DNA of 64,000 nt, from assembly GCA_031288285.1 (NCBI GenBank), contig JAITRQ010000005.1, forward strand, positions 19,388 to 83,387, given 5' to 3'. The notes under the pieces were generated by a model, which did no database searches, was not told the DNA's origin, and worked only from the letters and a program-made list of their open reading frames with translations. The position numbers and the translations under genes are program-made. Positions within the stretch are counted from its first letter, which is position 1; the number at the start of each line of letters is the position of its first letter. Source of the stretch: Mycoplasmataceae bacterium (GTDB lineage: Bacteria > Bacillota_I > Bacilli_A > Mycoplasmatales > Mycoplasmoidaceae). Of this stretch, positions 1 to 9,802 are shown one piece after another.

Positions 1-2
1 GT

Positions 3-1076
3 ACTTTTTATAACTATAACGTTACCACATTAACTGATAATGCATTTAAATCTGCTATCCACTTAGGGGGTGATTTAACCATTTCTAATTCAATAACAAG
101 CGTAGGTACAAATGCATTTGATGGCTGTTCGGGTCTTAAAAAATTAGTAATTAATGCAAACATGGATAATTGAGTGAACACATTCGTTGGATGCAGTGCA
201 CTCAACACAATCACTATTAACGGAAATATGAATAAATGCGAGAATTGCTTCCCTGAATATCCAGATTCTGTCTCTCAATTAGAAATTAATCGTAATATTG
301 GCAAAGATAATATCGATTGTTTCGGTGCCATTTGAAACACCATTATTATCGGCGAAACAGTAACTAATATTGCTGTACCAATTTGTCTTAATCTATCAAA
401 TGCAACTAACATTTTATTTTGTGGTCCGTTGCCAATCATGCCCGCAACTGTATTTAATACCCAAGATATTTCTAAATATAATGCTATTTGAATAAATAAA
501 ACTTTTCAGCAGGCGTATCAAACATTTTTCCCCAATTTTCATACCGTTGATAAATTGTTAGTTAATGGCTATTTTATTGGTCCAAAAACTTTCCCCAAAA
601 CTTACCAATATGATTATTACAATAATAATCAACCATACAATGCGGTACCTGATAGAGCTTTTGACACCTTAATGCAAAGCACTATCCCTACACCCATATC
701 TCCGGCACACATTATTTCATCGTCATTAACATATCGCTTAGTAAATGCACCAAGTTGAGTCTATATTCAAATGATAAATAGTTATCCCGTAATTTATTGA
801 AATAACGCTACCACTAGTGGTAAATTTACAATTTATATGACCCAATGTTATCAATACATTATTGAATCTGAAAATCAGCGAAAAACCTATTACACCGATA
901 CATACCACTTATCTTATCCAATCTATTTTGAAATCTTGCCTATTTATACTACCCAAACCATATACGATACTATGGGAGTATTTGCTTTAGTAATGGTTAC
1001 TATCCTAACCGGTTGTTTAATTGCCAATGCAGCAATTAAAAAATATAGTAAACCTAAGAAAAGGAAAAAATCATAA
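3..1076 (+). CDS. BspA-like leucine-rich-repeat surface protein, C-terminal part
   Basis: The gene enters from the left edge, so its start is not visible; 357 residues remain. The first ~100 visible residues show LRR_5/BspA-type repeats (DNAFKSA, TNAFDGCSGLKKL, FVGCSALNTI spaced about 22-24 residues). A long Asn/Tyr-rich region without clear repeats follows, then one membrane helix (roughly VFALVMVTILTGCLIANAA) and a basic tail ending KKRKKS. This is the layout of a surface protein anchored by a C-terminal helix with most of the chain outside the cell. BspA-like repeats are known in adhesins of mucosal bacteria and protists; adhesion here is inference. At least three Trp are encoded by TGA. 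The stop overlaps the start of the next gene, suggesting co-expression. Confidence 0.8.
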
Positions 1077-1867
1077 TGCTTTGAAGCCCAGGACACATTA
1101 AAATATTATTGCCATTGATATTAGCTACAATTATTTTTTTAATATTCCTATATAGATATTATCGCAAACATCCAGAAAAAAATAAATGTATACCGTTCGT
1201 GTATGTCACAATACTGATGTTAACTGGCGAAGCAGTTAAACAACTTGTTAATTTTTTTGGTACACATCCTTTTGATGTTTGGGCATTACCATTTACTTTC
1301 TGTGCCTCTAATCTCATTTGGTATTCAGTCTTGTCTTTCACCAAAAAACACGATACTAGATTATGTAAAACTAGCTGCGCATTAGCCTATGCTATCAGCA
1401 TTATAGTGGGGGTTATGATTATCATTCGTCCCGATTCTGAATTTGGTATTTCTAATGATGGTAATGTCATGGAAAATTACAATAGGTTTTGGGGGTTAAT
1501 GTATCACGTTTTTGAAGTGTTTGCTGTCGTGTGATTAATTATTTGAAAACCGTGTAAATTTCAATGGAAAGACGCTATATATATCTTCCCTTCAGTATTA
1601 ATGGTATTAATATTTATGGGTGGAGTAAGTTGAATATTTGATGAAAACTGAACACAAATGTTACATTCTGATTATTATCTATTCATTCTTCCTGAAAGTA
1701 TGTTCTACACCCCTTTATTCACGGTGGGTGTTATATGCTGTGATTTTGCTGTTTTTGTTGTGGGCTTTTCTCTTGGAATGTGTCTATACAAATGAGTGAT
1801 ACCGTATATATCGAAACAAATACAAAAGTATCATTGAATAGACAAATTGACACGCCGTATTAAATAG
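1076..1867 (+). CDS. Multi-pass membrane protein, YwaF/TIGR02206-like
   Basis: 263 residues with about six to seven hydrophobic helices, beginning MLWSPGHIKI. The ATG shares bases with the stop of the LRR gene before it (TAATG), which fixes the start and implies translational coupling. A stretch around LPFTFCASNLIWY resembles the LPLHLC-type motif of the YwaF (TIGR02206) integral membrane family, whose function is unknown; this family call is tentative. A second protein of similar build lies at 25248-26066. The gene ends 1 base before the convergent glf gene. No catalytic motif was recognised. Confidence 0.65.
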
Positions 1868-1868
1868 T

Positions 1869-3035
1869 TTAATAATTAATTAATATTTGCGCAACTTTAG
1901 CCATGGCATTTGCAATCGCATCGTCCATATCAAAATAGCTGTATTCAGCTAATCGTCCCAGCAAATGTAAGTTTTTTATTTTTTTAATTTCGGTTAAATA
2001 TTTATTGAATATTAAATCCGTTTCAAAAGACTTGACCGAATAAAAACGGTGACTTGGTGTGCTTGCATCAGGATTGTATGCACGGGGATATTCTTTAGAA
2101 ACCGTTGTAACATTACGAATATCGTGTTGTAAAGATAATTTTTTATATTCAGTAATTCTAGTCATACTAGGGTCGGCAGGATAATTAATAACTCCGACTT
2201 CTTGATAAGCATCAACATTGTGTGTTTCTAAAACTATATCTAAACTACGATACAGTAAATAACCGTATTTATTTTCAAGCAATTCATCAACCGAACCACA
2301 ATAAAATATAGTCTTTTTACACTCTGTATCATTTAAATAAGTACGATTATTTTTAATTTTTAATATATCGGGTCCATTAACGCCGTAATTTACTTTGATA
2401 TTTTTGTGTTTTAACATGTTGCGAATCATTTGGGTGTAACCACCAATTGGTACGCCTTGATATTTATCCCGCGGAAAAAAATTATTAGATTTATCTAAAT
2501 GAATCATAATGCGGTCTAAGACGCTATGATCGATTTTATCCATACTTTGACCCCACATTTTAGTAGAGTAATTAACATAGATATTGTCGTACACATACTG
2601 TCCAAATGTTTGCACGCCGGGATGTGTTGCGTTTATCAAATCATAAATTGAAATAAATTTCTTATTTTTAGCTAATTTAATAATTTGTTTAATGATTAAT
2701 GAAGCATTTTTACCCGCAAGTGCTGCGATAGATGCAAGATTTAATGGTAAAACAATTTTTTGCTTTTCTACCACCGCTAATACTTGATGTTTGTATGTAT
2801 TGAATTTAGTGAATTTACTAATAAAATCATAGACTTGTTTGTTTTGAGTGTGAAAAACATGTGGTCCATATTTGTGAATCATAATCCCATGTTCGTTAAG
2901 ATAATCATAACAATTACCACCAGGATGAGTTCGTTGTTCGTAGATGGTAACTTTGTGCCCTTGTTCTGCTAATAGCCTAGCAGCAGTTGCCCCCGAAAGT
3001 CCTGCACCGAAAATAATTACATCTAACTTCGCCAT
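1869..3035 (-). CDS. glf: UDP-galactopyranose mutase
   Basis: 388 residues, the usual length for prokaryotic Glf. The enzyme is an FAD-dependent cytosolic mutase that interconverts UDP-galactopyranose and UDP-galactofuranose, the donor for galactofuranose-containing glycans. The N-terminus carries the Rossmann FAD-binding motif GAGLSGATAARLLAEQG and then the family-typical GGNCYDY and YGPHVFHT segments; KMWGQSMD and RFYSVKSFE lie further on. Its single-gene location beside LRR surface-protein genes suggests a role in surface glycan or glycolipid. Galactan made through Glf is known in the M. mycoides group; the product here is unknown. Confidence 0.93.
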   Translation of the reverse strand: MAKLDVIIFGAGLSGATAARLLAEQGHKVTIYEQRTHPGGNCYDYLNEHGIMIHKYGPHVFHTQNKQVYDFISKFTKFNTYKHQVLAVVEKQKIVLPLNLASIAALAGKNASLIIKQIIKLAKNKKFISIYDLINATHPGVQTFGQYVYDNIYVNYSTKMWGQSMDKIDHSVLDRIMIHLDKSNNFFPRDKYQGVPIGGYTQMIRNMLKHKNIKVNYGVNGPDILKIKNNRTYLNDTECKKTIFYCGSVDELLENKYGYLLYRSLDIVLETHNVDAYQEVGVINYPADPSMTRITEYKKLSLQHDIRNVTTVSKEYPRAYNPDASTPSHRFYSVKSFETDLIFNKYLTEIKKIKNLHLLGRLAEYSYFDMDDAIANAMAKVAQILINY

Positions 3036-3189
3036 ATGAGTCTATTAATTATACCTGCGGTTATATACCTGGCAATATTAAAGACACATAAATTATCCAT
3101 ACATTTCATGGCTGCGATCGGCATATCATATAAAATATTTTTTGATGGTATATTAATTTATTTAAAATTTCATTTTTATTGTATACTAT

Positions 3190-3210
3190 GCTATATAGTT
3201 TCTATATAGC
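3190..3210. promoter_or_regulatory. Palindromic operator-like site before the R-M locus
   Basis: A perfect 9-base inverted repeat, GCTATATAG-TTT-CTATATAGC, in which each half also contains the self-palindrome CTATATAG. It lies just downstream of a -10-like TATACT (3182-3187) and 12 bases before the ATG of the small ribbon-helix-helix gene. That is where a repressor made by that gene could block its own transcription. The repeat is seen directly; regulation is inference. Confidence 0.6.
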
Positions 3211-3222
3211 TAAAGAGTCAAC

Positions 3223-3408
3223 ATGTCAACATCTAAAAAATTACACAGCATATGAGTAGAAGAGGAAAAATGAAAAATAATGAAAAAAGTTGCTGATGTC
3301 ACGGAATTACCAATGAGTCGAATGATTCGTGAAATGTTTAGACTTTATTACAAAAAATTTTTGAAATATAAACAATTAGATCCAAAACTTACGATTGGGG
3401 ATTTATAA
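3223..3408 (+). CDS. Small ribbon-helix-helix (CopG/Arc-like) regulator
   Basis: 61 residues, starting ATG TCA ACA with two TGA-coded Trp. A short strand-like segment (HSIWVEEEKW) is followed by two helices (MKKVADVTE and PMSRMIREMFRLYYKKF), the pattern of MetJ/Arc/CopG ribbon-helix-helix DNA-binding proteins. It ends just before the methyltransferase start, so it is the first gene of the restriction-modification unit, and the palindrome at 3190-3210 is its likely target. A controller role like that of C proteins is inferred; an antitoxin is the alternative, but no toxin gene is adjacent. Confidence 0.65.
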
Positions 3409-3409
3409 T

Positions 3410-4417
3410 ATGAATGAAAATATGAATTCTAAGAAAAAAGAACTTGGACAATTTTTTACTAAAAAAAACATTTGGTTAACGGACCCAGTACAAAAATTTA
3501 TTAAAAGCAACTTTAGAGGCATTATTTTGGATCCATTTGCTGGCGCGGGTGATATTCTTCAAGCCGTTTTTATTATGTTAAAATCCAAAGTAAAATTAGT
3601 GGGCTTTGATATTGATAAGAATTTAAAATGGAAATTTAACGACAGCTTAAACTGTATACCAATTATAAAGAATGGTTTTATCGTAACTAATCCACCATAT
3701 TTATCAAAAAATAGTTGTAAGCGTAATAAATTTAATCAAACTTATAACAAATATTTTATGCAATGTAAACACGAAGATTTGTATATGATAGCCTTAGAAA
3801 AAATGATTCAAACAGGCCTTCCCGGCATAGCTGTTGTGCCAGAAACATTTATTAACTCATCGTTCCCAAAACACAAAATAAATTTAGTAGTCATTATTGA
3901 ACCGAACCCTTTTGATGATACTGAGGTGCCAATATGTGTAGTGTGCTTTAATGAAAAAAAGATTCAATCATTTAGTGATGATTATTTAATTTATAAAAAT
4001 TATGATTTAATTGGTAAATATTCAGAATTATTTAAATCAGTCCCCAACCCAAATAAAATTTTAAAAGATATAAGATTCAACGATAAATTCGGCAATATTG
4101 CGATTCGTGGTATTGATTCTACAAATCCAGAGCATAAAATTAAGTTTTGTTTGGTTGGAGAAATAAATTATGATCTTAATAAAATATCTAGTTCTTCTCG
4201 CTCTATTACAGTTGTTTCTACAAAAATAGAGTACAAAAATTCTCAATTAATTAGACTTATTAATAATTGCAATTTGATATTAAATAAATTTAGGTCTAAA
4301 ACCAAAGATGTATTATTGTCTCCTTTTAAAGGTAATAATAAAAACGGGGTTAGGAGAAGACGTTTAGATTATTTTATTGCTAGGCAAATAATTTCTAAAG
4401 CTATAGAAACTATTTAA
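3410..4417 (+). CDS. Type II DNA adenine-specific methyltransferase
   Basis: 335 residues from the ATG at 3410; an in-frame TTG five codons upstream is a weaker choice because GGGG sits about 9 bases before the ATG. The SAM-binding motif I (DPFAGAGDIL) follows an N-terminal LGQFFT signature, and motif IV is NPPY (VTNPPYLSKNS), typical of N6-adenine methylases of the gamma type. A long variable region, probably for target recognition, makes up the C-terminal half. It would protect host DNA from the convergent partner endonuclease, with which it overlaps by 8 bases. All visible Trp are TGG. The recognition sequence cannot be read from the protein. Confidence 0.9.
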   Translation: MNENMNSKKKELGQFFTKKNIWLTDPVQKFIKSNFRGIILDPFAGAGDILQAVFIMLKSKVKLVGFDIDKNLKWKFNDSLNCIPIIKNGFIVTNPPYLSKNSCKRNKFNQTYNKYFMQCKHEDLYMIALEKMIQTGLPGIAVVPETFINSSFPKHKINLVVIIEPNPFDDTEVPICVVCFNEKKIQSFSDDYLIYKNYDLIGKYSELFKSVPNPNKILKDIRFNDKFGNIAIRGIDSTNPEHKIKFCLVGEINYDLNKISSSSRSITVVSTKIEYKNSQLIRLINNCNLILNKFRSKTKDVLLSPFKGNNKNGVRRRRLDYFIARQIISKAIETI

Positions 4418-5057
4418 TCTTAGGAAATGTAGATTCAAGAAATTCTTTGAGATTTTCTGTTGAAACCGCTCTACACCTTGAACCAACAAATTCGATATTC
4501 ATAATTTCTAGTTTATTTGCGTAATAATTACCATCAGCTATGGCTAAAAAATAAACTTTTTTATCAACTACTCTTCTAGTAGATGTTAAAAAATTACACA
4601 AATCATTATAGGAATTATCTTGAGCACCACCAGAATCTTTTGTGTATTTATGAGAACAATAAAAGTGAATACCACAATAAATAAATTCAAAATCTATGGA
4701 TTTATTAGATTTCACTCCGTTCCCAAAAGTGACGCGACCATCATTAGTTAGGATTTTGGCATTTTTACCAGATTTAGGTAAAATTTTAAATTCAGAAATA
4801 CCTTCAATAGTAATTATATAATCGCCAGCTATTTTTTCGTGAATGTTTTGTTTATTGGGGTCTTTCGCTAGAAATGCTGTCACTATTTTATCATTATCAT
4901 TGATTCTATCTTTTATATCTTCCGCACATATTGAAGTTCTTTTACAAAATTCGTTAATTTTATTTGTTAGTCATTTGCTCAGTATCTCTTCCTTAACTTT
5001 CGAAATATTCTCTAGACGTTTTTGTTTGATTTTTTCTTCTCAATCTATTACCGGCAT
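4410..5057 (-). CDS. Putative type II restriction endonuclease
   Basis: 215 residues when two in-frame TGA are read as Trp; start ATG at 5057 (MPVIDWEEKIKQKR). I do not recognise a named family. It contains an acidic SIDFEFIY segment followed by SHKYTKDSGGAQDNSYNDL, resembling endonucleases in which an Asp/Glu-Lys core is followed by a GGAQDN motif. The N-terminal 60 residues look helical. The main evidence is context: it converges on and overlaps the adenine methyltransferase by 8 bases, as R and M genes of small type II systems often do. Alternatives are another nuclease or an unrelated accessory protein. Confidence 0.65.
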
Positions 5058-5173
5058 GCTCTAACGATTATATCAACACACTCCGAGAGATCGTCGCAAA
5101 TATTAATATATACCAAGACACATAAATATCTCACTAAATAATTCAACGAAAAATTATGCTGTGTGCGATTATT

Positions 5174-5386
5174 TTAAATAACTACAAACATACCATTAAT
5201 ATGTTCCGGACGTAAGAGATATGCTCACAAAGGATCGGTACGATATTCATCAAAAACCTCAGCGGGTACATGAATTTTATATTTCGCTGTGTCACCAGAT
5301 AAAAAACCCGAATCATCCAAAATATAAAACACGCTATAGGCCTCTCATGATGGTTCGTTGTTGGGAACATATGAACCCCCGTTCAT
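5174..5386 (-). pseudogene. C-terminal fragment of an LRR (BspA-like) protein
   Basis: A 70-codon open stretch from an ATG at 5386 to TAA at 5174-5176, reading two TGA as Trp. Its end (KIHVPAEVFDEYRTDPLWAYL) matches the usual terminal cap of BspA-type LRR_5 proteins (YVPaxxxdxYkxxxxWxxyxxxI). There is no signal peptide, no full repeat and no clear ribosome-binding site, so it looks like the tail of a lost or rearranged gene. The same frame stays open through an upstream (CA)n tract but meets a stop at 5468-5470. It could still be a silent cassette that recombines with the lipoprotein gene upstream. Confidence 0.55.
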
Positions 5387-5423
5387 ATTTGTTTGTGTTG
5401 AAAAAATTGACTTACTTAACTTC

Positions 5424-5463
<40 letters not shown>

Positions 5464-5533
5464 CTATTTAAAATCATCACTAAATTGTAACTTCAAAAAA
5501 GGATACAGTTTTATGAAAAACTATATAAATGAA

Positions 5534-6196
5534 TTAAACTAGTGGGATTATTCAAGTACTTGGTAACCCTTTGAATGTACCTATTGTGATTCCAAGACCA
5601 GGATTGGGAGGTACGATAACCGCCCCCCCCAAACTGTTAAAACCAGAAAAAGCATCATTACCGATTGTTGGTATTGCAGTTCAAGTAGAAGCGTTAATAA
5701 TATTAAAACCTACACACCCAGAAAATCCCATATAACCAATATTATCTACTGAACTAGGAATTGTTAGCATCCCGGTAAGTCCTGAGCAATCCTCGAATGC
5801 ATATTGACCAATTGTATTTAAATTAATAGCAATAGTTAAATCGAGATTAGTAATGGTGTGGTAAGCATCACCATTGTTAAATGCGTCGCGAAATGCATTA
5901 TTAGCAATTGATGTTACGTTGTATTGAGTATCACCATCCAAAAATACAGGTGGTATTCATAATGTATTGTAGGCATCTAAATCAAGATCGCTTTTCAATC
6001 CGGTGATAGTTAATGAATTACCATTTTCATCTCAATCGAAATATTCCTTAGTAAACGGAATAGAACCTTCTGGTGGGGTTGGCCCTGGTGGGTTTGAATT
6101 CTTACTACAGCTAGTAGTTGAAATGAGCATTCCGACTCCAAAAATCCCCAAAATTACACTTGGAACAACACTCAATATTCATTTGTTTTTTTTCAT
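5534..6196 (-). CDS. LRR (BspA-like) surface lipoprotein
   Basis: 220 residues, start ATG at 6196. The N-terminus is a lipoprotein signal: a Lys-rich start, a hydrophobic core and a lipobox-like ISTTSC with the lipidated Cys near residue 30, then a Pro/Gly-rich spacer. Several LRR_5 units follow (SIANNAFRDAF, TIGQYAFEDCSGL, NIGYMGFSGC, TIGNDAFSGF). It should be a membrane-anchored, outward-facing protein. The C-terminus is short, and the usual cap is missing, although a cap-like fragment lies downstream at 5174-5386. A G8 tract falls inside the coding region, and the promoter holds a T16 tract. Both suggest variable expression. Confidence 0.88.
5623..5630 (-). repeat. G8 homopolymer inside the LRR lipoprotein gene
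   Basis: Eight C on the plus strand (G8 in the coding sense) encode part of NSLGGAV near the end of the lipoprotein. The reading frame is intact in this copy. A +1 slip would replace the last ~30 residues with a different, slightly longer tail; a -1 slip would truncate it sooner. Confidence 0.85.
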
Positions 6197-6230
6197 ATAT
6201 TCTCTCTTATTTTTAAATTAATCTAAATTA

Positions 6231-6262
6231 AATATACCTCAAAAAAAAAAAAAAAACGACAC
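6231..6262 (-). promoter_or_regulatory. Promoter of the LRR lipoprotein with T16 tract
   Basis: Read on the minus strand: GTGTCG (-35 region, 6257-6262), sixteen T (6241-6256), GAGG, then the -10-like TATATT (6231-6236), about 35 bases before the ATG. The arrangement and flanking bases closely match the promoter at 63706-63736 in front of another lipoprotein, where the tract is T15. The long homopolymer fills the -35/-10 spacer, making it about 20 bases, longer than the usual 17. Confidence 0.7.
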
Positions 6263-6328
6263 ATTTTTTTAAAAAATTATTGGTTTTTCTTGCTTCTAAA
6301 GTGGCACTTTGGTGGCAACTAATCCAAC

Positions 6329-6880
6329 TTATAGCTTAATTGACTCACCACGGATGTATCCAAATAGTATATCAACAACACGCACGATTGCTTTCTGTAT
6401 TATGGGGATTTCTTGCTCACCAAAACGACCAATCACATAATTAGCTAAGTCTTCAGAAGGATTAGCGGGTTGGCCAATACCAATGCGAATGCGGGCGATA
6501 TTTTGACTATGTAATTTATCAATAATATCTTTAATACCATTGTGTCCTCCGGCCGAACCGTTTATACGATACCTTATGCCACCAATGGGTAAATAAATAT
6601 CATCAGAAATAATCAATATATTAATAATATCTATGTGATAGTAATTAGCTATCGCTGACACAAAATCACCAGATAGATTCATGTATGTAAGGGGTTGAGC
6701 CAAAATATAAGTATGTTCACCCACAGTGATTTTGGTTATCTTGCCGTTAAACTGTGTTTGACCTAATGAAGTATTTAACTTTGCGCATAAACTATCAATC
6801 ACCATAAATCCTATGTTGTGACGAGTGCACTGGTATTGCTGTGGATAATTACCCAACCCAACAATTAATTTAATAGCCAT
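6329..6880 (-). CDS. pth: Peptidyl-tRNA hydrolase
   Basis: 183 residues, normal for bacterial Pth, which recycles tRNAs by cleaving prematurely released peptidyl-tRNA in the cytosol. Diagnostic segments are GLGNYPQQYQCTRHNIGF (with the catalytic His and substrate-binding Asn), QPLTYMNLSG, ISDDIYLP and GSAGGHNGIKDII. The gene follows purA by 3 bases on the same strand, so the two are probably co-transcribed. No TGA-coded Trp are present. Confidence 0.96.
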   Translation of the reverse strand: MAIKLIVGLGNYPQQYQCTRHNIGFMVIDSLCAKLNTSLGQTQFNGKITKITVGEHTYILAQPLTYMNLSGDFVSAIANYYHIDIINILIISDDIYLPIGGIRYRINGSAGGHNGIKDIIDKLHSQNIARIRIGIGQPANPSEDLANYVIGRFGEQEIPIIQKAIVRVVDILFGYIRGESIKL

Positions 6881-6883
6881 ATA

Positions 6884-8158
6884 TTAATTTTTAATCGTGC
6901 GGACACGATCATTACCAACCGAAATGTAGGTGATCGGTATTCCTAAAGATTCGGCAACAAAACTCACGTATTTTTGCGCATTAATTGGCAATTTATTGTA
7001 TTTAGTTGTGTGGGTAATATCTTCTGATCATCCCTTAAATGTTTTATAAATAGGTTTGCATTGGGCGTATTCTTTATCGTTGGGAACAATTTCATGAATT
7101 ACTTTGTTTTTGTACATGTAAGCCACACATATTTTAAGTGATTTTAACCCCGATAAAACATCAAGCAATGTCAAGGCTATTTCTGTCGTACCAACTACAT
7201 TGACAGCATATTTAAGCATTACTAGATCTAATCAACCAATACGTCTAGGTCGTTTAGTTACTGTCCCATATTCCATGCCTTTTTGCCTAATGTATTCAGC
7301 ATCGTTATCAGTGATTTCAGCAATAAATGGTCCTTCGCCCACACGCGAAGTGTAGACTTTAACAATACTAAGCACATTGTGAATTTTAGTTGTGCTAATA
7401 CCGCTACCACTAGACACACCAGCCACAGTAGAAGAAGAGGTAACGTATGGGTAAGTACCCATGTCAATATCTAAGAAAGTACCCTGCGCTCCTTCAAACA
7501 AAATCTTTTTATTTTTTTTATAAGCATCATTTAATAAATCAATAGTATTAGTAATGTAGGGTTTAATACGTTGTCCTAATGCATAATATTCTTCTACTAA
7601 ACGATTAACATCTTCAAAAGTGTAGTTAATTTTATTGAGAAAATCCACTTTAGTTTTAAAAGAAAGCGCAATCTTATTTTTTAATTCGGATTTATTGAAT
7701 AGGTCAGATGTCCTTACACCTACTCGTAAAATTTTATCAGCATAACAAGGGCCAATACCACATAATGTTGTCCCCACTTTTTGATCACCTTTTAATTGCT
7801 CATAATATTTATCAATGGCAATATGATAATCCATAATGACATGGGCACGATTAGAGACAAACAAACGGTTCGTTACATCAAAACCGTTGTCTTTTAAATA
7901 CGAAATTTCTTTTAAAAGAGTTTTGGGGTTAACCACCACTCCGTGACCAATAACCACTTTTTTAGAAGGCTTAAATATACCCGATGGTATTAAACGTAAT
8001 TTGTATTTAACTCCTTTAACAACAATAGAATGACCAGCATTATCTCCACCCTGAAAGCGCACAATATAGTCATATGCGTCTGCTAAAATATCGGTAAATT
8101 TGCCCTTGCCTTCATCGCCATATTGGGCTCCGATAATTAACATGCACTGCTTATTCAT
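6884..8158 (-). CDS. purA: Adenylosuccinate synthetase
   Basis: 424 residues. It catalyses the GTP-dependent joining of IMP and aspartate, the first committed step to AMP. The P-loop-like GAQYGDEGKGK lies at the N-terminus, GGDNAGHSIVV follows, and GTTLCGIGPCYADK and FEGAQGT are also diagnostic. The C-terminus (SVGNDRVRTIKN) is typical. An in-frame TGA near 7220-7231 is Trp. I chose ATG 8158 (MNKQCMLII) over a GTG at 8173. With purA present but no de novo purine genes in view, a salvage role is likely (inference). Confidence 0.95.
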
Positions 8159-8238
8159 AAAAGAAACACCCACATATTATATATATTTAGTCATTATAAA
8201 ATAACACCATAATAAATCAAAGAAACAAAAAATGTATA

Positions 8239-8661
8239 TTATATTTTTAGTAAATTAATACCAATGGTTTTATCAAATTTACGCAATATTTTTTTCTTAT
8301 AACTAGTAACAAAAATTTCGGCTGTGACTGAAATAATGGCGCGATTTAAATGACCCCCAAAGACTTTTAATGTGTAATCGCTGGCATTAATATGAGCATG
8401 CAAATAAATTTCATTATTTAGTAGTGATATATTACCACTCAGACTAGTAATTTCTAGGCTTTGTTTAAGTGTCTGTTGTATATATCTTCCTTGCTTTTGA
8501 TCGTAAATACTAATGGTTAGGCTATTAGTGGCACCAATGCCATGGAAATAACCAGTGCAAACGTGTGCCTCTTTGCAAAAATCATTAATAGCTTGAAGAA
8601 TTTCATCACCCTTCTCCAAACGCAAACAATACTGACTGGCTGATATTTTAACGTATCTCAT
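8239..8661 (-). CDS. PPC/DUF296-domain protein
   Basis: 140 residues matching the PCC/PPC (DUF296, AT-hook-associated) domain: an N-terminal LRLEKGDEILQAI, then GYFHGIGATNSLTISIYD, and the HAHI ... VFGGHLNRA ... TAEIFV pattern whose His residues can bind metal. Prokaryotic members are small stand-alone trimeric proteins of uncertain function; some are annotated as DNA-binding. It lies between purA and ychF on the same strand. No further function can be assigned. Confidence 0.85.
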   Translation of the reverse strand: MRYVKISASQYCLRLEKGDEILQAINDFCKEAHVCTGYFHGIGATNSLTISIYDQKQGRYIQQTLKQSLEITSLSGNISLLNNEIYLHAHINASDYTLKVFGGHLNRAIISVTAEIFVTSYKKKILRKFDKTIGINLLKI

Positions 8662-8699
8662 AATATTCTTGATTATATTTGGTTGAAGTTATTGGCAAA

Positions 8700-9797
8700 C
8701 TATTTATTAATTCGAAAATAACAAATGTCACCGTCTTGCATTAAATAATTTTTGCCTTCGATTTTTAATTTGCCTTGTTCCTTTACTTTTAATTCAGAAC
8801 CCGACACAATTAAGTCTTGATATTTCATCACTTCAACACGAATAAATCCTTTAATGAAATCGGTATGAATTAATCCAGCACACTCTACCGCATTCATTCC
8901 ATTAACAAATGTTCATGCTTTACATTCATCTTCACCGAATGTAAAAAATGTTTTTAAATTTAACATTGTATAAGTAGTAGTAATAAGTGAATCTAACCCA
9001 GGATCTTTAATATTTAAATCTAGTAAAAATTTTTGTTTATCTACTTCTTTTAATAGTGAAATTTCATATTCAATATTAATGGCAATGGGAATGATCTGGG
9101 CATGATATTGATTGTGAATATATTTTTTTAAAGTATTGTAATGTTCATTTTGCATTGGCATAGCAATATCATCCTCATCAATATTAGCAATATATAACAT
9201 TGGTTTCATTGTTAATAACTGATAGTTTTGCACAATTAACATTTCTTCGGGAGTAAATTTAATTTGGTTAGCCAAAATATTATTTTTAAAGGCATGTATT
9301 AATTCTTTGCACACTTTGGTTTCAATTAGCGTGTACTTGTCTTGTGCGTTGATATTTAACTTACTTAACCGGCGTTCAACCATATCTAGATCAGCAAAAA
9401 TTAACTCCAAATTTATAACTTCTACGTCCCTAATAGGATCAACATCAGTATAAACATGAGTAATAGTCTTCTCACTAAAACATCTAACTACATGACAAAT
9501 GGCGTCTACTTCTCTAATGTTGGATAAAAATTGGTTACCCAACCCCTCGCCTTTTGACGCCCCCTTTACTAACCCAGCAATATCCACAAACTTGCATGTG
9601 GCATAAGTAGTTTTGTTGGGATGAATTAAATTGGCTAATTTATTTAAGCGCTTGTCCATCACTTTAACAATACCCACATTGGGTTGAATAGTAGCGAATG
9701 GGTAATTAGCCGCTTCTACGCTAGAATTGGTAATAGTGTTAAATAATGTGGATTTACCCACGTTGGGTAGACCAATAATACCCGCTGATAAACTCAT
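8700..9797 (-). CDS. ychF: Redox-regulated ATPase/GTPase YchF (Obg family)
   Basis: 365 residues, the normal length. The P-loop [12 protein letters not shown] is at residue ~8, switch I and [20 protein letters not shown] follow, and a coiled-coil region and C-terminal TGS domain complete the family layout ([13 protein letters not shown] near the TGS start). One TGA at about 8910 encodes the Trp in ECKAWTFVNG, splitting the gene only under the standard code. YchF binds ATP in preference to GTP and associates with ribosomes. It ends the group of genes left of dnaN. Confidence 0.96.
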
Positions 9798-9802
9798 AAA
9801 TG

